The notes beneath the pieces are model-generated. The model was not told where the DNA came from, searched no databases, and worked only from the letters and a program-made list of their open reading frames with translations. A program made the position numbers and the translations under genes. This document shows, one piece after another, positions 1 through 6,400 of a stretch of DNA of 6,757 nucleotides. How positions within the stretch are numbered: position 1 is the first letter of the stretch; the number at the start of each line of letters is the position of its first letter. The DNA is from DASWRT01 sp036403035. Its GTDB lineage: Bacteria; Pseudomonadota; Alphaproteobacteria; ATCC43930; CGMCC-115725. The DNA is taken from positions 1 to 6,757 of the forward strand of contig DASWRT010000343.1 of NCBI GenBank assembly GCA_036403035.1, read 5' to 3'.

Positions 1-1499
1 CGCCTGTGGACCATACGCCCAGCGGTCCGCTGTTCGGCGTCCAGTTCAGCCAGCTCCCCTGTTCGGATCTTTCGACCGCAGTGCCTGGAGGCAGCGGGAC
101 GCTCGGCGGCGGTGCGCCCGGGCCCGGGCCGCACCATTCGCCGCTCGGGTTCTCCGCCGATCCCGGCGGATTGCCGCTCTACAAGGGCTCGGAACTGGTC
201 GGCGGCATCGGCGTCATCTCGGACGGCATCTACGGCCTCTCCGCCTTCCCGCCGACCGGCTTCGACACGACGGCCGACCTCGGCGACGAGCTGATCGCGC
301 TCGCGGGGCAAAGCGGGTTCACGCCGCCGGACGGCATCAAGGCAAGCCGCATCAGCGTCGGACTCACAACGTTTCGTTACGTCGACGCCGACGCCGGAAG
401 CCTGCATTCCATCAGCAGCGCCGGCACGTATACCGGGACAGCGGTTCCCGGCTATTACGCCGGCGGGGCGGCGCTCGACGGGACGACCTTCCTCGACCCG
501 GCCTCGGGCATCCGCGCCGACACCGGCGACGTACCGGGCGTCAACGCCTATGTCGTCGTCGACGGGACGAACACGAACCGCTTCCCGCCGATCGATTCGG
601 CGAACCCGACGGTCGGCGCGGGCGGGCTGTCGCGCGCCGACGTGCAGCGGCTCCTGGCGTCGGCGCTGAGAGTCGCCTTCCGCTCGCGCGCGCAGATCCG
701 GATGCCGTCGGACAGCTTCGTGCAGGTCACGGTGTCGGTCGTCGATCTCGATGGCAAGATCCTCGGCGTCGCCCGGACGCCGGACGCGCCGGTGTTCGGC
801 ACGGACGTCTCGCTGCAGAAGGCCCGCACGGTGGTCTTCTTCTCGAAGACCGGCGCGACGTTCGTGGGAGCGGGAACCACGCCGGCCGACCAGCTCACGG
901 CGGCGAGCCTGACGTCCTACGTCACGGCCACGAACACCTTCTTCGGCACCAACATCCTGAAGATCGGCGGCCTCGGGAATGCCTTTTCCGAGCAGGCGAT
1001 CGGCGAGATCTCGCGGCCCTACTACCCGGACGGCCAGGATCCAAATCCGAACGGCCCGCTGAGCCGGCCGTTCGGGCAGTGGAGCCCCTTCTCGACCGGG
1101 GTGCAGCTCGACCTCATCGCGGCGGACGTCGTCGCCCATCTCGGGAGTCCCACGACAGCGCCGCCGGCCGCCGGCTGCGGCGCCGCGCAGGGACTACCGG
1201 TGACGGCCAGCGGCAAAACCTCGCTGGCGAACGGGATGATGATCTTCTCGGGCGCGGTGCCGGTCTACCGCGGCAGCCAGTTGATCGGCGGAATCGGCGT
1301 GTCCGGCGACGGCACGTCGCAGGACAACATGGTCGCCTTCCTCGGCCTCAACAACGCGGGCGGCGGCATCAACAACGCGCCGGCCGGAATCCGGGCGGAT
1401 CAACTCGTCGCGCAGGGCAGCCGGCTGCCCTTCATCAACTGCCCGCCGAATCCGTTTATCGACGACCCGACTGCCGGCGACCCGTGCTCAGGACTCTGA
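1..1499 (+). CDS. Tandem GlcG/HbpS-like (DUF336) heme-binding-type protein, 5' end missing
   Basis: The reading frame is open to the left edge, so the true start and any signal peptide lie outside; the GTG at position 6 is not a convincing start because the protein begins mid-domain. Counting from that GTG, 497 residues are visible. The GlcG/HbpS signature appears twice: LYKGSELVGGIGV at about residues 58-70 and VYRGSQLIGGIGVSGDG at 420-436. The second module is complete (about 207-465): helix-like GLSRADVQRLL, strand VTVSVVDLDGKILGVAR, then a KART segment at 272-275. A glycine-rich linker (about 110-206) joins the modules. Cysteines are C19, C391, C479 and C494. Family members include the heme-binding HbpS of Streptomyces and the GlcG proteins of glycolate operons; heme binding here is inferred, since no CXXCH motif is present. 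The gene ends 2 bases before the barrel gene, so the two probably share a transcript. The family call is fairly secure; the role is not. Confidence 0.8.
   Translation, partial: PVDHTPSGPLFGVQFSQLPCSDLSTAVPGGSGTLGGGAPGPGPHHSPLGFSADPGGLPLYKGSELVGGIGVISDGIYGLSAFPPTGFDTTADLGDELIALAGQSGFTPPDGIKASRISVGLTTFRYVDADAGSLHSISSAGTYTGTAVPGYYAGGAALDGTTFLDPASGIRADTGDVPGVNAYVVVDGTNTNRFPPIDSANPTVGAGGLSRADVQRLLASALRVAFRSRAQIRMPSDSFVQVTVSVVDLDGKILGVARTPDAPVFGTDVSLQKARTVVFFSKTGATFVGAGTTPADQLTAASLTSYVTATNTFFGTNILKIGGLGNAFSEQAIGEISRPYYPDGQDPNPNGPLSRPFGQWSPFSTGVQLDLIAADVVAHLGSPTTAPPAAGCGAAQGLPVTASGKTSLANGMMIFSGAVPVYRGSQLIGGIGVSGDGTSQDNMVAFLGLNNAGGGINNAPAGIRADQLVAQGSRLPFINCPPNPFIDDPTAGDPCSGL
1490..1493 (+). promoter_or_regulatory. 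Ribosome binding site of the barrel gene
   Basis: AGGA lies 8 bases before the ATG at 1502, inside the last codons of the upstream gene. It supports choosing ATG 1502 over any start further upstream in the same frame, as does the signal peptide that begins there. Confidence 0.6.
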
Positions 1500-1501
1500 C
1501 G

Positions 1502-1585
1502 ATGCATCGCGCGCCTCCGATTGCGTCTCCTGTCACCGTTCTCGCGGCAGCGCTGCTTTCGACCGTCTCCGCGGCCGCGTTCGCC
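1502..1585 (+). other. Sec signal peptide of the barrel protein
   Basis: This covers residues 1-28: a short N-region with H2 and R3, an Ala/Leu/Val-rich core, and AFA before the predicted cut. No cysteine follows the core, so it is not a lipoprotein signal. The exact cut could shift by one or two alanines. Confidence 0.65.
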
Positions 1586-3412
1586 GCGGGCGCGGCCAAA
1601 GGCGCGGAGGACGGCCGTCCCGTGCTCGTCCTCGGCCAGTATCTCGCGCAGATGCCGCCGGCCGACGGCGGCGCCGACGCGCAGGACGAGACCCCGCCGT
1701 CACCGCTTCGCCGCCGCCCCGGCGCTCCCGAAATCGAGCCCGGCGCCGGCCCGGTCGAACCGGTCACCCGGCCGGGCGCGGTGCCGCCGCCCTCGGCGGC
1801 GGTGCCGCGGGAGTTCATACCGATCCCCGACCGCTGGCGCCTCGTCGACGCGCTCGGCGTCGTGCAGCCGCGGGTCTACGATCCGTACAACCAGAACGTG
1901 CTGAAGGGCGACAAGCCGATCTTCGGCGAGGACTGGTTCTTCCTCTCCGAGCTGATCTCGGACACGATCTTCGAGCCGCGGCGGGTGCCGACGCCGACCA
2001 ACCTGACCGTGCCCAGCCGGGCCGGCGAGCTGGGCTCGTTCGGCCGCAACGGGCAGTACCTGCTGAACCAGACCTTCATCACGACCTTCTCGCTGATCAA
2101 GGGCAATACCGCCTACAAGCCGCCCGAGCTGGAATTCCGCCTCACGCCGGTCTTCAACTACAACCGGCTGGACGTCGGGGAGAACGGGATCGTCAACGTC
2201 AATCCGGAGAAGGGCAGGGTCCGCGACGACGGTTTTGTCGGTCTCCAGGAAGGCTTCATCGACTATCACATCCACAACGTCTCGGACCGTTACGACTTCG
2301 ATTCCGTCCGCGTCGGCATCCAGCCGTTCAACGCCGACTTCCGCGGGTTTCTGTTCCAGGACGCCCAGCTCGGCGTCCGCCTCTTCGGCAACCGCGACAA
2401 CAATCGCTGGCAGTACAACATCGCCTATTTCCGGCGGATCGAAAAAGACACCAACAGCGGCCTCAATGACATCACGCAGCCGCTTCGCCAGGACGACATC
2501 TATCTCGCGAACATCTATCGGCAGGATTTTCCGATTACTGGCCATACCTCGCAGATCGTCTACATCCACAACGAGAACAAAGAAGGCGACGATCAGCATT
2601 ACGACCAGAACGGCTTCCTCGTCCGTCCGGCGCAGTTCGGCGATCAGCGCGGCCACAATTACAGCGTCAACTATCTCGGCTATAACGGCGACGGCCATTT
2701 CGGCCGGTTCAACCTGACCAGCTCGTTCTACTTCGCGTTCGGCGAGGACAGCCACAACATGTTCTCGCCGGATTCGCGCAAGTCGGCCGACATCCGCGCC
2801 TTCTTCGCCGCCCTGGAGCCGTCAGTCGATTTCGACTGGATCCGCGTCCGCCTGTCCGGCCTCTACGCGAGCGGCGACGGCAGCCCGACCAACAACACCG
2901 AATCCGGCTTCGACGCGATCTACGAGAATCCGATCTTCGCCGGGGCCGACACCAGCTACTGGATCCGGCAGGCGATCCCGTTCATCGGCGGCGGCCTCGT
3001 CTCGCTGTCCGGGCGCAACGGCGTGCTGCCCGACCTGCGCTCGTCGAAGGACGAGGGGCAGTCGAACTTCGTCAATCCCGGTCTCTTCCTCGCCGGCATC
3101 GGCGCCGACTTCGACGTGACGCCGGAGCTGCGCGTATCGACGAACTTCAACTATCTCGCGTTCGACAAGACCGAGTCGCTCCAGTTGCTGCGCAATCAGG
3201 GGCACGTCTCGTCGAGCATCGGCTACGATCTGTCCGCGGCGATCACGTACCGGCCGTTCTTCACGAACAACCTCGTCTTCCGCCTGTCCGGCGCGATACT
3301 GCTGCCGGGCCAGGGGCTGAAGGATCTCTACAACACGACGAATGGCTACGACGTGTTCTCCGGCGGCAAGTTCCTCTACTCCGTCCTGGCCAACGTCATA
3401 CTGACGTATTGA
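1502..3412 (+). CDS. Predicted outer-membrane β-barrel protein (porin-like partner of the multiheme cytochrome)
   Basis: The protein has 636 residues. The start at ATG 1502 is set by AGGA 8 bases upstream and by a Sec signal peptide: basic H2-R3, a hydrophobic stretch at about 11-27, and an AFA-type cleavage site near residue 28. Residues 51-104 form a proline/alanine-rich, probably disordered linker. A distinctive block follows at 126-147 (YDPYNQNVLKGDKPIFGEDW). From about 165 to the end, short stretches of alternating hydrophobic residues are separated by polar, Asn/Asp/Gly-rich loops, as in transmembrane β-strands. The last strand, FLYSVLANVILTY, ends in an aromatic residue as expected for the BAM recognition signal. 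No cysteine is present, so it carries no c-type heme. It is about as long as large porin-type barrels such as MtrB/PioB, but I cannot show homology to them. Translation is probably coupled to the cytochrome gene, whose ATG overlaps its stop. Barrel topology is well supported; a role as sheath or exporter for the cytochrome is inference from context. A substrate porin is the alternative. Confidence 0.8.
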   Translation: MHRAPPIASPVTVLAAALLSTVSAAAFAAGAAKGAEDGRPVLVLGQYLAQMPPADGGADAQDETPPSPLRRRPGAPEIEPGAGPVEPVTRPGAVPPPSAAVPREFIPIPDRWRLVDALGVVQPRVYDPYNQNVLKGDKPIFGEDWFFLSELISDTIFEPRRVPTPTNLTVPSRAGELGSFGRNGQYLLNQTFITTFSLIKGNTAYKPPELEFRLTPVFNYNRLDVGENGIVNVNPEKGRVRDDGFVGLQEGFIDYHIHNVSDRYDFDSVRVGIQPFNADFRGFLFQDAQLGVRLFGNRDNNRWQYNIAYFRRIEKDTNSGLNDITQPLRQDDIYLANIYRQDFPITGHTSQIVYIHNENKEGDDQHYDQNGFLVRPAQFGDQRGHNYSVNYLGYNGDGHFGRFNLTSSFYFAFGEDSHNMFSPDSRKSADIRAFFAALEPSVDFDWIRVRLSGLYASGDGSPTNNTESGFDAIYENPIFAGADTSYWIRQAIPFIGGGLVSLSGRNGVLPDLRSSKDEGQSNFVNPGLFLAGIGADFDVTPELRVSTNFNYLAFDKTESLQLLRNQGHVSSSIGYDLSAAITYRPFFTNNLVFRLSGAILLPGQGLKDLYNTTNGYDVFSGGKFLYSVLANVILTY

Positions 3413-3414
3413 TG
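3410..3414 (+). other. TGATG stop-start overlap between barrel and cytochrome genes
   Basis: TGA (3410-3412) ends the barrel gene and ATG (3412-3414) begins the cytochrome gene, sharing one base. No clear Shine-Dalgarno sequence precedes this ATG, which fits translation by reinitiation of the terminating ribosome and implies matched production of the two proteins. A second in-frame ATG at 3418 gives a protein only two residues shorter and cannot be excluded as the start. Confidence 0.7.
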
Positions 3415-3498
3415 ACCATGATCACCCGCGGTCGCCATATCCTCGCGCTCGGCTCCCTGCTGCTCCTGCTGGCGCTGCCGACGCTCCCCGCCGGCGCC
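3412..3498 (+). other. Sec signal peptide of the multiheme cytochrome
   Basis: This covers residues 1-29: an N-region with R6, R8 and H9, a core with five consecutive leucines (16-20), and AGA before the predicted cut. Export by Sec is required for c-type heme attachment. There is no Cys at the cut, so the mature protein should not be lipid-anchored in the way MtrC and OmcA are. Confidence 0.7.
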
Positions 3499-6400
3499 TC
3501 CTCCGAGGAGAGCCCGCGCGACATCAAGTACGTCACGGCGCCGCCGGCGCCGGTCTCGCAGCCGCAGGCGCAGGCGTTCATGAAGAGCGCCGGATGCCTG
3601 ACCTGCCACGAGAAGACGGACCAGCCGACGATGCACGCCAACCAGGGCGTGATCCTCGGCTGCGCCGACTGCCACGGCGGCGACGCCCAAATCGTCCGTC
3701 CCGAGGCCGCTCACGAAGGCGAGACGGCGTACCGGACGGCGCAGGACAAGGCGCACGTGCAGCCGCGCTATCCCGGCGCGTGGCACTACCCGGCGAGCGC
3801 CAACCCGCGGGACAGCTACACGCTGCTGAACCGCGAATCGCCGGAATTCATCCGCTTCGTCAATCCGAGCGACTACCGCATCGTCCGTGAATCCTGCGGC
3901 GCCTGCCATCTGCCCGTCATCCAGGCGGCCGAGCGCAGCATCATGGCGTCGGGCGCGATGCTGTGGGGCGGCGGCGCCTACAACAACGGCATCCTTCCCT
4001 ATAAGAACTACATCGTCGGCGAGGCCTATACCCGTGAGGGCGAGCCGGCGGAACTGGTCGCTCCGGTCAAGCCGACGCCCGAGCAGACCCGCTCGCGCGG
4101 CCTGCTGCCGGCGCTCTATCCGTTGCCGTCCTGGGAAACCGTGCCTCCGGGCGACGTGTTCCGCGTCTTCGAGCGCGGCGGGCGCAACATCATCACGCAG
4201 TTCCCCGAGATCGGAAATCCGAATTCGCTTGGCGTCATCACCCGGCTGGAGGAGCCGGGGCGGCCCGATCTCCGGCAGTCGAATCGTGGTCCAGCTACGG
4301 GCCTGCGCGTCTCGATCCCGATCCTCAACATTACCAAGTCGCGCCTCAACGACCCGCTGATGTGGTTCCTCGGGACGAACGATAACCCGGGAGACTACCG
4401 TACGTCCGGCTGCGGCGCCTGCCACATCCCCTACGCGAACGACCGCGAGGTCAAGCACGGCGGGCAATGGGCGAAGTACGGCAGCCGCGGCACGACGCAG
4501 ACGGTCGACGCGACGATCCCGAAGGACGAGCCGGGCCATCCGATCCGTCACGAGCTGACGACGGCGATCCCGACGAGCCAGTGCATGATCTGCCACATGC
4601 ACCAGCCGAACATCTTCCTCAATTCGATGCTCGGCTTCACGATGAGCGATTACGAGTCGGACGCCGACAAGATGTTCCCGGCGAAGCAAAAATATCCGAC
4701 CAACGCCGAGACCGTCGAAGCCCTGAATCGAAATCCCGAGGGCGCGGTCGTCCGCGGCAACTGGTCGGACGTCAAGTTCGTCGAAAAGGTCAGCGAGCTG
4801 AATCCGGAGCTGAAGTCGACGCAGTTTGCCGACTATCACGGCCACGGCTGGAACTTCCGCGCGGTCTTCAAGCGCGATCGCAAGGGCAACCTGCTCGATC
4901 AGGCCAACAACGTCGTCCCGCCGGAAGACCCGGAGAAGTTCAAGAAGGCGGTCCACCTTTCATCGGTACACGTGGATCTCGGCATGCAGTGCGTCGACTG
5001 CCATTTCTCGCAGGACGAGCATGGCAACGGCCATATCTACGGCGAGGTCGCGGCGGCGGTCGAGATCCAGTGCGCCGACTGTCACGGCACCGCGACGAAG
5101 TACCCGACGCTGCGGACGAGCGGTCCGGCGGCCCGGCCAGGCGGCAACGACCTCTCGCTGCTGCGCACCGCCGACGGCCGCACACGCTTCGAGTGGCGGG
5201 GGCAGAAGCTGTACCAGCGCTCGGCGGTCTACCCGGACCTCGAATGGGAGGTCTCGCTGGTCAAGGACACGGTGACGCCGGGCAACCCGAAATACAACGA
5301 GAAGGCGGCCCGCGCGAAGCTGATGTCCAAGGGCACGTCGATGGCCTGGGGACCGGGCGTGCCGCAGGATCAGCTCGCGCATCCGAGCGACGAGATGGCC
5401 TGCTTCACGTGCCATCTGTCCTGGACGACGAGTTGCGCCGGCTGCCATCTGCCGATCGAGGCGAACTACAAGACCGAGCGCCACCACTACGAAGGCGGCG
5501 AGACGCGCAACTTCGCCACCTCCAACCCGCAGGTGGCGCGCGACGACATGTTCCAGCTCGGCCGGCACGGCACGGTCCGCGGCAACATCATCGCGCCGAT
5601 CCGCTCGACCTCGGCGCTCATCCTGTCCTCGACCAACATCAACCGCGAGCGCATCTACGTGCAGCAGCCGCCGGTCTCCGCGTCGGGTTATTCCAGCCAA
5701 GCCTTCGCGCCGCACTACCCGCACACCGAGCGGCGGACCGAGACCAAGACCTGCACCGACTGCCATCTCTCGCAGGACAACGACAACAACGCGATCATGG
5801 CGCAGCTCCTCCTGCACGGGACGAACTTCGTCAATTTCGTGGGCTACAATGCCTGGATCGGGCAGGAGAGCGGCTTCCAGGCGGTGCGCGTCACCGAGTG
5901 GGACGAGCCGCAGGCCGTCGTCGGCAGCTACCTGCACAAATACGCCTATCCCGACTACTACAAGGCGCATCTCGACCGCGGCCGGCAGCTCGACGAGGCG
6001 TACGGCAGCGGCAGCGGCACTGTCGGCTGCCTCCAGCTCCGCGGCGAATATCTGTACGTCGCCCAGGGCAGCGGCGGCATGGAGGCCTACGACGTGGCGA
6101 GCGTCGCCAACAAGGGCATCTCGGAGCGCATCATTACCGCGCCGTTCTCGCCGCTGGGCCAGGACACGCACATCCGGTCGAAGAACGCGACCTGCGTCGC
6201 GCTGCCGACCAACCAGCCGATCAACCCGCTGCGTAACCAGGGCGACCTGATGCGGGTGACGAACCAGGAACAGGCTTTCCACCCGATCTACAACTACGCG
6301 TTCATCACCGACGCCGAGGAAGGGCTGATCGTCACCAACGTCGACACGCTCCAGGACGGCGAGCCGCGGAACAACTTCCTCAAGCGCGCGCTGACCTGGA

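Noticed and set aside
1079..1501. Upstream extension of the barrel gene frame to an earlier start
   Set aside because: It would overlap the HbpS-like module by more than 400 bases, would bury the signal peptide, and yields Arg-rich nonsense; ATG 1502 has a ribosome binding site.
1700..2755. Minus-strand open frame opposite the barrel gene (351 codons)
   Set aside because: The plus strand encodes a convincing exported barrel here; the antisense product is Val/Ala/Glu-rich with no domain.
3412..3425. Start of the cytochrome gene resembles the beginning of lacZ (MTMIT), suggesting vector contamination
   Set aside because: The likeness covers only the first five residues, the bases differ within the fifth codon region, and the frame continues directly into a native signal peptide and heme motifs.
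3376..4956. Long open frame on the minus strand opposite the cytochrome gene (526 codons)
   Set aside because: It lies antisense to ten-heme coding sequence, has an Arg/Val/Asp-rich composition without recognisable domains, and is the usual by-product of GC-rich codon use.
4467..6236. Plus-strand open frame in another phase inside the cytochrome gene (589 codons)
   Set aside because: The product is Arg/Gly/Pro-rich and featureless, while the overlapping frame carries six CXXCH motifs in the same stretch and all ten overall.
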